A stretch of 64,000 bases of DNA from contig JBARIW010000102.1 in assembly GCA_049799955.1 (NCBI GenBank), forward strand, positions 13,868-77,867, given 5' to 3'. Positions within the stretch are counted from its first letter, which is position 1. Each line of letters begins with the position of its first letter. The notes below the pieces were generated by a model. The model had not been told where the DNA came from and ran no database searches. It saw only the letters and a program-made list of their open reading frames with translations. The translations under genes and the position numbers were made by a program. This document shows, one piece after another, positions 8,549 to 17,562 of the stretch. The DNA comes from JBGTFE01 sp049799955 (GTDB lineage: Bacteria; Acidobacteriota; Blastocatellia; Pyrinomonadales; Pyrinomonadaceae).

Positions 8549-10428
8549 GTTTACTTTTCATTCTCTTGCAGCTTTCGGATAAGTTAAAACCCGAAAATTG
8601 GTTCGGCGGGCAGGTTCTCGAACGAACTCCCGCGGGCTTAACTCTCATTTTTCTCATCGGCGTCGCGGTTTTGCTCGTTTTTCTGGTTCTTTCATTTTTT
8701 CGGAACACGCGGCTGAAATTTGCCTTTGAAGAAAATCTTCCGAAAGAGGTCAAACGAAAATTAAGCTCGACCGTTACGAATCGAAGCCTTCGAATCTGGC
8801 AAATTATTTTTATTATTCTTGCCTTTACAGTTTACGGATTTCACGTTTACTGGACGCATTTCGCCGACAAAAATAACGAGCAGTTTCAGGCTTTGAGCTA
8901 CAAGGATTTGCGATACCGACGCACAAACGCGGCACGGCTTCGCGGCTGGATGCTCGACCGAACAGGAAATTTAGGCAGCGCGCTTGCATATTACAAGGTC
9001 GATAAAGGCGGCAATATCGACCGCACTTTTGCGCTTGAAAAAGAAATGGCGCACCTGCTCGGAACTGAGCGCGGAACGCCCGGACTTGAACGCACGCTTT
9101 ACAAAACGGAAGCCGACCCGATGCCGGAGGCGTGGGAAATTTTAACAAAAATCAAGAAGCCCGAAGAAGAACAGCGCGATGTTAAAATTACGATTGACCG
9201 CGATTTGCAAGCTTATGTCGCGCAGCAGCTTCAAGGCAAAAAAGGCGCGATTGTCGTTTTGAATCCGCAAACGGGCGACGTTCTGGCGATGTATTCGAAT
9301 CCTTCGTTTTCGCTGAACGAAGCCGAAACGCTCGAAGGTTATTTAAAGCTCGAAGGCGACAAAATGAACAAGCCGCTGCTCAGCCGCGCGACGCGCGAAT
9401 ATTACGTTCCCGGTTCGACATTCAAGACTTTGACGATGATGTCGGCTTTTCGCGCCGGAGCGGAAAATTCGATGTTTCCCGATTTAGCCGCGCCGGAATG
9501 CTACACGCCTTACAAAAACTCGCGCCCGATTTGCGACGCGGGCGGAAGCTGCGAGATTTGCTCGACGAGCGTTCCGCTGAGAGAAGCTTACAAAGTTTCC
9601 AGTAATCAATATTTCGCGCAGCTTGCCAACTCTTTGGGGCGCGAGCGTATGCGCGAAACCGCGCAGCTTGTCGGCATTGCCGGTGTTGACACGCCCGACG
9701 AAGCGCTCACGCAAGGTTATTTTCCAGACATCTGGAACGCGAGTACAAAGCGAATCGCCAATTCGATTTCACCGATTCGCTCGACGATGGTTACGGGCAG
9801 CAAATTGACGCTTTACGATTTCGGTCTGGAAGGAATGGGACAGGGCTTAGCCGGGCAGATGACGCCTTTTCAGATGGCGATGGTCGCCGCCGCCGCCGGA
9901 AATTTGCAGGGAAATGTAATGAAGCCGAAAATCGAAGCCGATGTTCTGCCGCAAATTTACGCGAAGATTCTCACGCCGCAGCAATCCGCGGAAGTTCGTG
10001 AAATCATGTCAACCGTAACGGAAGAAGCGGGCGGTACGGGCGGAGTTGTCCGAAGCAAATTAGCCGGAACGGGCATCTCGACCGGCGGAAAAACCGGAAC
10101 GGCTGAAAAGCAGGCGCTCGTCTACGACCAGAAAACCGGCAAGGTAAAAACGGTTACGAAAAAGCGGAAGAACAAAGACGGCGAGATGGAAGAATACGAA
10201 GATTCCGTTACGTATGAACGCACCGACGGCTGGTTTATATGCATCGCGCCGCTCGAAAATCCGCAGCTTGCGATTGCTGTCGTCATCGAAGACATCGGAA
10301 ATCGTTTCGGCGGTCAGACTGCCGCGCCGATTGCCGCCGATGTGATTTTAAAAGCGAGAATGTTAGGACTTCTGGGCGAGCAGTATAAGCCGAAAGTTCA
10401 GCAAACACAGCCGAAGAAAAAGAAATGA
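8545..10428 (+). CDS. pbpA: Class B penicillin-binding protein (PbpA/PBP2-like transpeptidase)
   Basis: 627 residues. Two membrane segments near the N-terminus (about 29-50 and 74-95) precede a short dimerisation region and the transpeptidase domain from about residue 220. Active-site motifs are in order: SxxK in GSTFKTL, SxN in SSNQYF and KTG in GGKTGTAEK. It cross-links peptidoglycan stems in the periplasm. A charged Lys-rich insertion follows KTG. It overlaps both neighbours by ATGA (8545-8548 and 10425-10428), so FHA, PBP and RodA are coupled. The two N-terminal membrane segments, rather than one, are unusual for class B PBPs. Confidence 0.92.
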   Translation: MSLLFILLQLSDKLKPENWFGGQVLERTPAGLTLIFLIGVAVLLVFLVLSFFRNTRLKFAFEENLPKEVKRKLSSTVTNRSLRIWQIIFIILAFTVYGFHVYWTHFADKNNEQFQALSYKDLRYRRTNAARLRGWMLDRTGNLGSALAYYKVDKGGNIDRTFALEKEMAHLLGTERGTPGLERTLYKTEADPMPEAWEILTKIKKPEEEQRDVKITIDRDLQAYVAQQLQGKKGAIVVLNPQTGDVLAMYSNPSFSLNEAETLEGYLKLEGDKMNKPLLSRATREYYVPGSTFKTLTMMSAFRAGAENSMFPDLAAPECYTPYKNSRPICDAGGSCEICSTSVPLREAYKVSSNQYFAQLANSLGRERMRETAQLVGIAGVDTPDEALTQGYFPDIWNASTKRIANSISPIRSTMVTGSKLTLYDFGLEGMGQGLAGQMTPFQMAMVAAAAGNLQGNVMKPKIEADVLPQIYAKILTPQQSAEVREIMSTVTEEAGGTGGVVRSKLAGTGISTGGKTGTAEKQALVYDQKTGKVKTVTKKRKNKDGEMEEYEDSVTYERTDGWFICIAPLENPQLAIAVVIEDIGNRFGGQTAAPIAADVILKARMLGLLGEQYKPKVQQTQPKKKK

Positions 10429-12104
10429 AAAACCGCGCGTCATCACATCTTTTAATATTGCTTCTGGTCGCCATTCTGGCGGCAATCGCTCATTACGCGA
10501 TTCATTACGGCGCGCTGATTCGCGGTTATGAAACTTCCAGCTTAACCGCATACAGAAATATCGGTCTGCTTCTCGTTCTCGCTTTTCTGCCGATTTTTCT
10601 GGCGCGTTTTGCAAAATTTCAGGGCAACTGGACGCTTTACACTTCCGCCGTTTTGCTTTTTTCCATCGGTCTGACCGTTCAGTATCGCCTTTTCAGCGAC
10701 CCCGAATATACTTCGCGCAAGGACAAGGCGGAAGCTCGTCAGGAAAAATTAAAGACGGCGCAGCTGCATTACATTCAGGAAAATTATTCGGTGGAAAAGA
10801 AACAGTTGATGGGACTTCCGCCTTCGCCGCCTTCGCCGGTCGATTTGTCAAAAGAAACGCCGAGACCTTCGAATGACACGCTGTTCGGCACAATTTTTTC
10901 GGGCAGGACATACATCCCGATTTTTGCGATTGCCTGTTTTATCGGCGTGATTCTGCTGTTCAAGCGCGACGACATTCTGGATATTTTGCAGAAAAACGGA
11001 TTTTTAATCGTCGCGCTGACGCTCGTTCCTCTTCTGCTCGCGGCAGTTACCTCGCGCGCGGGAAAATTCGGCGATAATATGACGCCGTGGGAGCCTGCAA
11101 AGATTCCGTTTTTGATTGGTTTTGCGGCGATTCTATCGGTTTTATATAAAAATCTGGCGCGAACTTACTGGGGCGTGCCGCGCGCAAAAGATGTAATTCC
11201 GCTCGTTTTTATGGCGATTTTGCCGTTTGTTCCGTTCTTCGTTCTGAAAGATTTCGGGCAAATGATGGTTTTCAGCTCGGTTTACGCGACGCTTTATATA
11301 ATTGCCGTTCGGCGTCTGCCGCAGAGAATCGTGCTTATCGGAAGCGTTCTTCTGCTCGTCGGCGTTCTCGTTGTCGGCGCTCTGCCCGAAGACACGCAGG
11401 CGAAAATTCCGCTGCTTCCGACGCTCGCCAAACCCGTCAAAAAAGTTTTGCCCGACCGTATTCAACAGCGCTTTCATTTGTGGCTCGACGGTTTTAATCC
11501 GCCGACGCCGGAAACCGATTGGTGGAAAAAAGATTACGACGAATATTATAAAAAGCTGGTCGAAAAAGAGCCGAATCTGCCGACGCTGCTTGAACAAGAC
11601 CCGAATTTGCAAAAATCGATTAACGTCGATGCGTGGTTTGACGTTCTGGCTTTTCAGCCCGCGCAGGCGACTTTCGGTTTGTCTTCCGGCGGAACGACCG
11701 GGCGAGGTTTAGGTTTGGGTTATGTCGAGCTGATTCCGGTTTCCGATTCCGATTATATTTACGCCGCTCTGGCAGAAGAACTTGGACTTTTGGGCGGTTT
11801 ACTGGTAATCTTTGCGCTGATAACCTTTGTGAGCGCTGGAGTTCGGACGGCGTTCGAGGCGAGGGATATGTTCAGCAAGCTTTGCGCGGCGGGACTTTCG
11901 GCATTTATCGGTTTTCAGGCTTTGGTAAATATGGGCGGCATCACGCGCGCGCTTCCGATGACCGGAATCACGTTGCCGTTTGTCAGTCACGGCGGTTTCA
12001 GCCTTATAACGAGCTTTGTGATGCTCGGAATGCTGATGGCGTTTTCGCATCGAAACGCGGTTGACCGGCAAATCGAGGCTGAGAGGATTTTGGAAAATCA
12101 TTAA
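10425..12104 (+). CDS. rodA: SEDS peptidoglycan glycosyltransferase (RodA/FtsW family)
   Basis: 559 residues, longer than the usual 380-420 because of a hydrophilic insertion of about 70 residues after the fourth membrane segment (residues 95-150, rich in Lys, Gln and Pro). About ten membrane helices can be drawn. The conserved C-terminal half is present (LGLGYVELIPVSDSDYIYAALAEELG and PFVSHGGFSL regions). It polymerises lipid II glycan strands with its cognate class B PBP, here the overlapping upstream gene. The RodA assignment rather than FtsW follows the pbpA-rodA neighbourhood and is less certain than the family. Confidence 0.9.
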   Translation: MKNRASSHLLILLLVAILAAIAHYAIHYGALIRGYETSSLTAYRNIGLLLVLAFLPIFLARFAKFQGNWTLYTSAVLLFSIGLTVQYRLFSDPEYTSRKDKAEARQEKLKTAQLHYIQENYSVEKKQLMGLPPSPPSPVDLSKETPRPSNDTLFGTIFSGRTYIPIFAIACFIGVILLFKRDDILDILQKNGFLIVALTLVPLLLAAVTSRAGKFGDNMTPWEPAKIPFLIGFAAILSVLYKNLARTYWGVPRAKDVIPLVFMAILPFVPFFVLKDFGQMMVFSSVYATLYIIAVRRLPQRIVLIGSVLLLVGVLVVGALPEDTQAKIPLLPTLAKPVKKVLPDRIQQRFHLWLDGFNPPTPETDWWKKDYDEYYKKLVEKEPNLPTLLEQDPNLQKSINVDAWFDVLAFQPAQATFGLSSGGTTGRGLGLGYVELIPVSDSDYIYAALAEELGLLGGLLVIFALITFVSAGVRTAFEARDMFSKLCAAGLSAFIGFQALVNMGGITRALPMTGITLPFVSHGGFSLITSFVMLGMLMAFSHRNAVDRQIEAERILENH

Positions 12105-12106
12105 AT

Positions 12107-12218
12107 ATCAAGATTCAAAATTCAAGATTCAAAATTGGAAAATGTCAGTTACAATCTTAAATCTTAAATATTAAATATTAAATCTTGAATTTTGAATTTT
12201 GAATCTTGAATCTTGAAT
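12107..12218. repeat. Heptad-repeat hairpin
   Basis: Left arm of AGATTCA/AAATTCA words and right arm of TTGAATC/TTGAATT words, complementary to each other, lying between two same-strand genes of one functional block. Confidence 0.8.
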
Positions 12219-12240
12219 ACTAAACGCGGAGAAAACAATA

Positions 12241-13803
12241 ATGGAATATAACTTTCAGATTGATTCGGCGGCAGTTTCAGACCGCGGGCTAAGCGAAAAG
12301 CGTCCGCAAAACGAGGATTCTTTTCTTGAGCTTGCCGAGCGCGGCGTTTTTGCCGTTGCCGACGGTGTCGGCGGCGCGCAGGCGGGCGATGTCGCTTCGC
12401 AGATGGCGGTCGAGATTCTCGGCGAAGCTTTTGTCAATTCGCGCCCGAACTCGGATGCGGAAGAAGTTATGAAAGCCGCCATCGAGCAGGCGAATTCTTC
12501 GATTTTCCAAATGTCGCACGATTTGGCGCAGCTTTCGACGATGGCGACAACCGTGGTTGCGCTTCACGTCGCCGGAAATATCGCGACAATCGGGCACGTC
12601 GGCGATTCGCGCCTTTATCGGCTGGACGGAAACGGCACGCTTTACCGCGAAACGCAAGACCATTCGGTCGTCGAAGAAGAAGTTCGCGCCGGGCGGATGA
12701 CGCCGCAGCAAGCCGCAACGCATCCAAGCCGAAACGTAATCAGCCGCGCGCTCGGCGCGGAATCGACGGTTGAAATCGATATGAAAACGATTATGTTCGA
12801 GCCGAACACGTCGTTTTTGCTTTGCTCGGACGGCATCACGCGCCACATCGACGATTTTGAAATCCGCGACCTTTTAAATTCCGGTCAAAATCCTTCCGAA
12901 ATTACCGCGCAGATGAAGGAAATCTGCTACGAGCGCGGCGCGGAAGACAATCTGACCGCCGTGATTATCAAAGTCGGCGAAGCCGTCGCTCCGCAAAGTT
13001 CGAACGGGCACAGCCATGCCGATTTTGAAGAACCGACGATTGCCGCCGCGCGCGTGGCGAATGCAAATAATTTTGCGGAGATTGAAGAAAGAGCGGACGA
13101 AGCCGAAATTCCGACGCATAATCTTTCGATGTCAGATATTCAGACGACGCCGGACTATGCCGAAACGCAGGAAATGAAACCGATTGTGCCGAAATTCGAG
13201 CCGGCTGTTTCGGAAAATGAGACTGCTGAAGAATCAAAAAGGGAAGCTTTTACTGTCAAAACGGAAGAAAAAAGCGACGACGGATTATTCGGCAAGCTCT
13301 TGTCGTCTTTGCTTTTGCTGATTATCGGCGCTCTTTTGGGCGCGGGCGCGTATTATTTCTTCACCCAAAGCAGTAAACCGGTTGTAACTCCGCAAATTAC
13401 ACAGATGCAGTCGCCGGATATTCCATTCACGGCTTTTGAAAATTTGCGCCGTACGGTGGACAAAGAACCCGAAAAATACATCGCCGCAAACGCGAGCGCG
13501 CCCAGAAATGCAGAAGATTTTTATCTTTTAGGACGCGCGTATCTTTTGACGGGCAAATTCGGTGAAGCTAAAAAGTCTCTGGACGAAGCGAAAAATCATC
13601 TGGTCGAAGTCGGCGCGATAAACAGCAAAGTTCTCTCAAACGACATCGAAACCGGCTTGATTATTGCGAACAATCCGTATGCGCAGGAAGAGTTTAAGAA
13701 AAAATTAAACCTGACGAAAACCGATTCGGCTGTTCCGGCAAATTCGGGCGTTAATTCCCCGGCTGTAAACCCATCAAACCCGGGCAGCGTGCCGGAAAAT
13801 TAA
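12241..13803 (+). CDS. PP2C-type Ser/Thr phosphatase with transmembrane segment (PstP-like)
   Basis: 520 residues; GGAG sits 8 nt before the ATG. The PP2C domain (residues 5-245) has the metal-binding motifs RPQNEDSF, DGVGGAQAGD, GHVGDSRLY, CSDGIT and EDNLTAVII. It should reverse the neighbouring kinase's phosphorylation in the cytoplasm. After a disordered stretch there is a membrane helix near residues 360-380 (LLSSLLLLIIGALLGAGAYYFF) and an extracytoplasmic helical, TPR-like part (FYLLGRAYLLTGKFGEAKKSL). Separated from rodA by a heptad hairpin, so it may be transcribed separately or at lower level. Confidence 0.92.
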   Translation: MEYNFQIDSAAVSDRGLSEKRPQNEDSFLELAERGVFAVADGVGGAQAGDVASQMAVEILGEAFVNSRPNSDAEEVMKAAIEQANSSIFQMSHDLAQLSTMATTVVALHVAGNIATIGHVGDSRLYRLDGNGTLYRETQDHSVVEEEVRAGRMTPQQAATHPSRNVISRALGAESTVEIDMKTIMFEPNTSFLLCSDGITRHIDDFEIRDLLNSGQNPSEITAQMKEICYERGAEDNLTAVIIKVGEAVAPQSSNGHSHADFEEPTIAAARVANANNFAEIEERADEAEIPTHNLSMSDIQTTPDYAETQEMKPIVPKFEPAVSENETAEESKREAFTVKTEEKSDDGLFGKLLSSLLLLIIGALLGAGAYYFFTQSSKPVVTPQITQMQSPDIPFTAFENLRRTVDKEPEKYIAANASAPRNAEDFYLLGRAYLLTGKFGEAKKSLDEAKNHLVEVGAINSKVLSNDIETGLIIANNPYAQEEFKKKLNLTKTDSAVPANSGVNSPAVNPSNPGSVPEN

Positions 13804-13823
13804 TTTGTAAGAATATCAACATT

Positions 13824-13853
13824 AAAAAGCGGGTTAATGCCCGCTTTTTTTAT
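13824..13853. terminator. Bidirectional rho-independent terminator
   Basis: A 10-bp stem AAAAAGCGGG / CCCGCTTTTT with a 6-nt loop, flanked by A-run and T-run, between the convergent phosphatase and RNA methyltransferase genes. Confidence 0.9.
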
Positions 13854-14653
13854 TGCTTGATTTGTCTTTTCGCTTCAAACAAAATCACGCCGCAGGCGAC
13901 CGCCAGATTTAGGCTCTCGACATCGTTTTCCATCGGAATTATCAGGCTTTGGTCAACTTCCGCTCTTTCCTGCTCGCTCAATCCGTGCGCTTCGGAGCCG
14001 AAAATCAGCAGTCGCGGTTTTCCCCAATCGATTTCGGCATAGCTTTTTTCAGCGTTAATATCGGCGCAAATCGAAACGAGATTTTTTTCCTTTGCCCAAT
14101 CCAGAGCCTCGAAATAATCGACATTATTCCAAATCGGAAGTCTCAAAGACGCGCCCATCGCGCCGCGCAGAGCTTTCGGCGAGAAAACATCAACCGAATT
14201 TTCCGTCAAAATCACGCCCGAAACTCCAGCCGCTTCTGCCGTCCGCAAAATCGCGCCTAAATTTGAAGGATTGTTTATTTGATGAAGCAAAACGACCAGC
14301 GGAAATTCGCGCAAATCATTTCGCAAATTCATTTCAAGAAAGCTTTTTCCCGTATCCGGTTTAACTGAAATTACGATGACGCCCTGAGAATGTTTTGTAT
14401 CGGAAATCGAATCGAAAATATTTTCGGAAATCTCAAAAAGGTTTAAATTTTCCGCATTTTGCAGAAAATCCTTTCCACGTTCGGTTTTGCTGAAGCTACG
14501 GGTAAAAAAAATATCGGAAATTTCTAAATTTGACCGCAAAGCTTCTTCAGCAAGCCGCAAGCCTTCGATAAAAATGAGTTTACCGGCTTTACCGTCGCGG
14601 ACTTTTTTGGCAAGCTTTATTTTTTGATTATCGCGGCTGGTAATTTTCAGCAT
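13850..14653 (-). CDS. TrmH/SpoU family RNA 2'-O-methyltransferase
   Basis: 267 residues. An N-terminal substrate-binding domain (residues 1-90) is followed by the knotted SPOUT catalytic domain. Motifs visible: NPSNLGAILRTAEAAG (motif 1 with the catalytic Arg), FGSEAHGLS (motif 2) and IPMENDVESLNLAVA (motif 3). It uses AdoMet to methylate a ribose in rRNA or tRNA. Which RNA is not visible; RlmB and TsnR-like members share this pattern. Single gene, convergent with the phosphatase and back-to-back with tRNA-Arg. Confidence 0.9.
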   Translation of the reverse strand: MLKITSRDNQKIKLAKKVRDGKAGKLIFIEGLRLAEEALRSNLEISDIFFTRSFSKTERGKDFLQNAENLNLFEISENIFDSISDTKHSQGVIVISVKPDTGKSFLEMNLRNDLREFPLVVLLHQINNPSNLGAILRTAEAAGVSGVILTENSVDVFSPKALRGAMGASLRLPIWNNVDYFEALDWAKEKNLVSICADINAEKSYAEIDWGKPRLLIFGSEAHGLSEQERAEVDQSLIIPMENDVESLNLAVACGVILFEAKRQIKQ

Positions 14654-14686
14654 TGAAAATTTATTCTGCTTTTAAAATCAAATTTG

Positions 14687-14715
14687 TTGAGAATCAATTT
14701 TGATTATGCCATAAT
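14687..14715 (+). promoter_or_regulatory. Sigma70-type promoter of tRNA-Arg
   Basis: TTGAGA, 17-bp spacer, CATAAT, ending 9 bp before the tRNA 5' end. Confidence 0.7.
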
Positions 14716-14724
14716 TCTTTTTCT

Positions 14725-14797
14725 GCGCCCGTAGCTCAGTGGATAGAGTGTTCGGCTCCGAACCGAAAGGTCGCAAGTTCAATCCTTGCCGGGCGTA
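14725..14797 (+). tRNA. tRNA-Arg(CCG)
   Basis: Complete 73-nt cloverleaf: acceptor GCGCCCG / CGGGCGT with a terminal G-U pair, D stem GCTC/GAGT, anticodon stem TTCGG/CCGAA with loop CTCCGAA (anticodon CCG at 14758-14760), and T stem GCAAG/CTTGC around TTCAATC. CCA is not encoded. Reads CGG codons. Confidence 0.95.
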
Positions 14798-14980
14798 TTC
14801 AATTTTTAATTCTTCAATATGTTTTTCCCAACTATAATCTGAAGCCCAACGAATGTGTTTTGATTGACCGTTTTTTACAGGTTCAATCCGTAGCCAACCG
14901 CCTGTCGGATGGTTTTTACCGGAATTCCATAAAGTGAATCGTTGGCAACACAAAAGATTCGCTGTGGTTTCCAAGTTCAA
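14798..14980 (-). pseudogene. Possible gene remnant abutting tRNA-Arg
   Basis: A minus-strand reading frame from a TTG at 14980 runs for about 60 codons with plausible composition (Trp-, His- and Lys-rich, two adjacent Cys near the start) and then enters the antisense of the tRNA. The tRNA part cannot be real protein. The rest may be the tail of a lost gene, perhaps left by an integration at the tRNA 3' end, or chance. No family recognised. Confidence 0.25.
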
Positions 14981-14994
14981 ACTTTTTCATCAAA

Positions 14995-15651
14995 TTATCT
15001 CGGCTGAAAAGTTATCTGCTTTATCTTTATATCTTCGAGCGGGCGTTCGGCTCGTCCCGGATTGTTTTTATCGGTCGGCGCGCTGGCAATCATATCGGCG
15101 TTGTTCATTCCTTCGATAACTTTACCGAAAACCGTATAATTTTTGTCCCACGAAGGAAAACGCTTCATCGTGATATAAAACTGGCAGTTCGCCGAATTCG
15201 GGTCTTGAGTTCGGGCTGCGCCGACGATTCCGCGCTCGAACGGAACGTCGGAAAATTCCGCCGGAAGGTCGGGAAGGTCTGAGCCGCCCTGACCGTCGTT
15301 GTCGGGATTATTGTCTTTCGAATTCGGGTCGCCGCCCTGAATGACGATTGCGCTGACGCGGTGAAATGTTATGCCGTTATAAAAACCCTGTTTGGCAAGC
15401 GTTTTGAAACGTTCGACCATTTGCGGCGCGATGTTTGAATAAAGCTCGATTTTAATCGTTCCGTAAGCCGGTTCTGCCATTTCGAGAACGGCGATTTCGC
15501 TGTCGGCAACGGGCGCGACGCCGGTTTTGACTTCGGTTTTCGTGTTTGTCGATAAATTCGCTTTTTTATTGGCGGCTTTTTTATTGCCGCCGCAGGAAAT
15601 CGAAAATAAAAGCGAGAATAAAACGATAAAAAGAGATAATTTTTTAGTCAT
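14995..15651 (-). CDS. Cyclophilin-type peptidyl-prolyl isomerase, lipoprotein
   Basis: 218 residues. A lipoprotein signal ends in FSISC, with the lipidated Cys at residue 20, then a Lys/Ala/Thr-rich tether and the cyclophilin domain from about residue 50. Family motifs: FKTLAKQGFYNGITFHR, QGGDP, the GIVGAAR segment in place of the usual GxxxMA, and NSANCQFYIT. It assists proline isomerisation of envelope proteins. A cytoplasmic paralogue lies at 16203. Adjacent to dtd on the same strand with 17 nt between them. Confidence 0.92.
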   Translation of the reverse strand: MTKKLSLFIVLFSLLFSISCGGNKKAANKKANLSTNTKTEVKTGVAPVADSEIAVLEMAEPAYGTIKIELYSNIAPQMVERFKTLAKQGFYNGITFHRVSAIVIQGGDPNSKDNNPDNDGQGGSDLPDLPAEFSDVPFERGIVGAARTQDPNSANCQFYITMKRFPSWDKNYTVFGKVIEGMNNADMIASAPTDKNNPGRAERPLEDIKIKQITFQPR

Positions 15652-15668
15652 AAATTAATAAAGATTTT

Positions 15669-16118
15669 CTAAAAATTCTTGTCGCTGTCAAGCAAAATTG
15701 TTACGGGACCATCATTTACCAGTTCGACATTCATCATAGCCTGAAAACGTCCGGTGCCGACTTTGGCAACTTGCTTTCGCGCTTCCGAGACGAAAAACTC
15801 GTAAAGCTTGTTAGCCCTTTCCGGCGCGGCGGCTTCGATAAATGAAGGTCGCCTGCCGCGTCTCGCGTCGCCGTAAAGCGTAAATTGCGAAACGACCAGA
15901 AGCTCGCCCGAAATATCGAGCAAAGAAAGATTCATTTTCTCATCCGCGTCTTCGAAAATGCGAAGATTCAGCGTTTTTTCCAAAAGATAAACGGCTTCTT
16001 TCTCAGAATCTTCGCGCGATATGCCAAGCAAAACCAAAAGTCCTCTACCGATTTCGCCTGTAATTTCGCCTTCAACCGAAACTTTTGCGCGGGAAACTCT
16101 TTGAATTACGACACGCAT
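15669..16118 (-). CDS. dtd: D-aminoacyl-tRNA deacylase
   Basis: 149 residues, the usual family length, beginning MRVVIQRVSRAKV. The two active-site cross-subunit motifs are present: SQFTLYGDARRGRRPSF (SQxTL type) and NDGPVTI (NxGPVT type). As a homodimer it removes D-amino acids, and glycine from tRNA-Ala, to protect translation. It is followed 17 nt later by the lipoprotein cyclophilin; upstream it is separated from the cytoplasmic cyclophilin by a heptad hairpin. Confidence 0.97.
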   Translation of the reverse strand: MRVVIQRVSRAKVSVEGEITGEIGRGLLVLLGISREDSEKEAVYLLEKTLNLRIFEDADEKMNLSLLDISGELLVVSQFTLYGDARRGRRPSFIEAAAPERANKLYEFFVSEARKQVAKVGTGRFQAMMNVELVNDGPVTILLDSDKNF

Positions 16119-16125
16119 AAATTAA

Positions 16126-16202
16126 ATGGAAAATGGAAAGTGGAAAATACGAGAAAACAATTCTTCATTTTCCATTTTCCGTTTTCCATTTTCCGTTTCC
16201 CA
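16126..16202. repeat. Heptad-repeat hairpin
   Basis: Arms of TGGAAAA/TGGAAAG and TTTTCCA/TTTTCCG words, complementary, between two minus-strand genes. Confidence 0.8.
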
Positions 16203-16688
16203 TTACTCTTCAATATAAACCTTATCCATTCGCACTTCTTCGACGGGTCTGTCGCCGGGAAGCGTTTTTACTGCGGCGATAGCGTCAACCACATCTTGTC
16301 CTTCAATTACCCGACCGAATTTTGTATATGCAGACGGCAAAGGATAATCGACGTGCATTATAAAAAACTGCGAGCCGTTGGTGTTCGGTCCGGCATTTGC
16401 CATTGCGACCGTTCCTTTATTATACGCGCCCTGGTAAAGCATTGAATTTCTATCGATTTCATCATCAAACCGTCCGCCCCAGGCTGATGCGCCGCCGCGC
16501 CCTGAGCCTTCCGGGTCGCCGCCCTGAATCATAAAATTCGGGATGACGCGGTGAAAAATCACGCCGTCGTAATAACCTTTTTCCGCCAGAAGCCGAAAAT
16601 TTTCCGTCGTTTTCGGCGCGTCCGTCTCAAGAAGCTCAAATTTGATTGTTCCCTTGTTCGTCTCTAAAACTGCTGTTCTGTTAGCCAT
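16203..16688 (-). CDS. ppi: Cyclophilin-type peptidyl-prolyl isomerase, cytoplasmic
   Basis: 161 residues without signal peptide. It has the short bacterial cyclophilin pattern: FRLLAEKGYYDGVIFHRVI, MIQGGDP, GTVAMANAGPNTNGSQFFI and a C-terminal FGRVIEG segment. It catalyses cis-trans isomerisation of X-Pro bonds in the cytoplasm. Its start overlaps the 3' end of the Cof-family hydrolase gene by 8 nt (16681-16688), indicating coupling. Confidence 0.95.
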   Translation of the reverse strand: MANRTAVLETNKGTIKFELLETDAPKTTENFRLLAEKGYYDGVIFHRVIPNFMIQGGDPEGSGRGGASAWGGRFDDEIDRNSMLYQGAYNKGTVAMANAGPNTNGSQFFIMHVDYPLPSAYTKFGRVIEGQDVVDAIAAVKTLPGDRPVEEVRMDKVYIEE

Positions 16689-17559
16689 TAAATTCTCCTA
16701 AAATATATTTTTCGATTGCTGCGGCAACGCCGTTTTCGTCGTTACTTACAGTTGTATAAAATTCTTTGCGTTCGAGCAAACTCGGGTCGGCGTTTCCCAT
16801 TACAACCGGCGTTCCAGCAAATTCGAGCATTTCCAAATCGTTGAAATTATCGCCCATCGTCATCACGTTTTCAGCCGCTAAATCGTTCAAAAGAGCGAGT
16901 TTTTCAACTCCGATTCCCTTCGAAGCGTCCGGCGGCAAAATATCTATCAAAGTAAAATTCATGCGCGGGTAAACAGTCGTCAAAACAGTTGCGATTGAAT
17001 CGAGCTCGGCTTTGAGAATCATTTCCAGATGAGCCATCGGCGCGCAAGCGTCTGAAAATGAAACGTGTACGGTTTCAGTTTGGTCAAGAGCTTTTTCCAA
17101 AGATTCTACGTGATGAACGGCTTCGTCGGCTTCGTCGCCGTGCAGAGTGCGCGACCACGCGAGATATTTTTGCAGCGGAACGTTTTCGACGGAAATGCGG
17201 TCGTAAAACAAAGTTCCTTTGCCGTTCGGGTCGGAACTGAGCATCGCGTCCGCGCCGAATTCACGCCCGACGCGCAGGATTTGCCTGATAGTTTCGTTTG
17301 AAAGAATTGAAACCGCCACAGTTTCCAAACTGTCGGCGTATTTCAAAAGCGCGCCGTTATGAGTAATTAAAGGCGCATTGAGTTGAAGCTCCAACCCGAC
17401 CGGACGCGCATCGCGGAAACGCCTGCCGGTCGCAATCGTAACCAGAACGCCCTTTTCTTCGGCGCGTCTTATAGCTTGTTTATTAGCTTCGGGAATTTTG
17501 CCGCGAGAATCAAGCAAAGTTCCGTCTAAATCGAGCGCAAGCAGTTTGATTTTACACAT
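16681..17559 (-). CDS. Cof-type HAD-IIB phosphatase
   Basis: 292 residues. HAD motif I is LDLDGTLLDS with the nucleophile Asp at residues 10-12; motif II is TIATGR; the C-terminal GDNFNDLEML is motif IV. The IIB cap domain lies between. Members dephosphorylate small sugar phosphates or nucleotides such as FMN or pyridoxal phosphate; the substrate cannot be told. It starts 3 nt downstream of the mltG stop, so mltG, this gene and the cyclophilin form one run. Confidence 0.93.
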   Translation of the reverse strand: MCKIKLLALDLDGTLLDSRGKIPEANKQAIRRAEEKGVLVTIATGRRFRDARPVGLELQLNAPLITHNGALLKYADSLETVAVSILSNETIRQILRVGREFGADAMLSSDPNGKGTLFYDRISVENVPLQKYLAWSRTLHGDEADEAVHHVESLEKALDQTETVHVSFSDACAPMAHLEMILKAELDSIATVLTTVYPRMNFTLIDILPPDASKGIGVEKLALLNDLAAENVMTMGDNFNDLEMLEFAGTPVVMGNADPSLLERKEFYTTVSNDENGVAAAIEKYILGEFNG

Positions 17560-17562
17560 TTA

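Noticed and set aside
14678..14797. Continuation of a minus-strand reading frame through tRNA-Arg
   Set aside because: This part is the antisense of a complete tRNA; such frames are a known annotation artefact.
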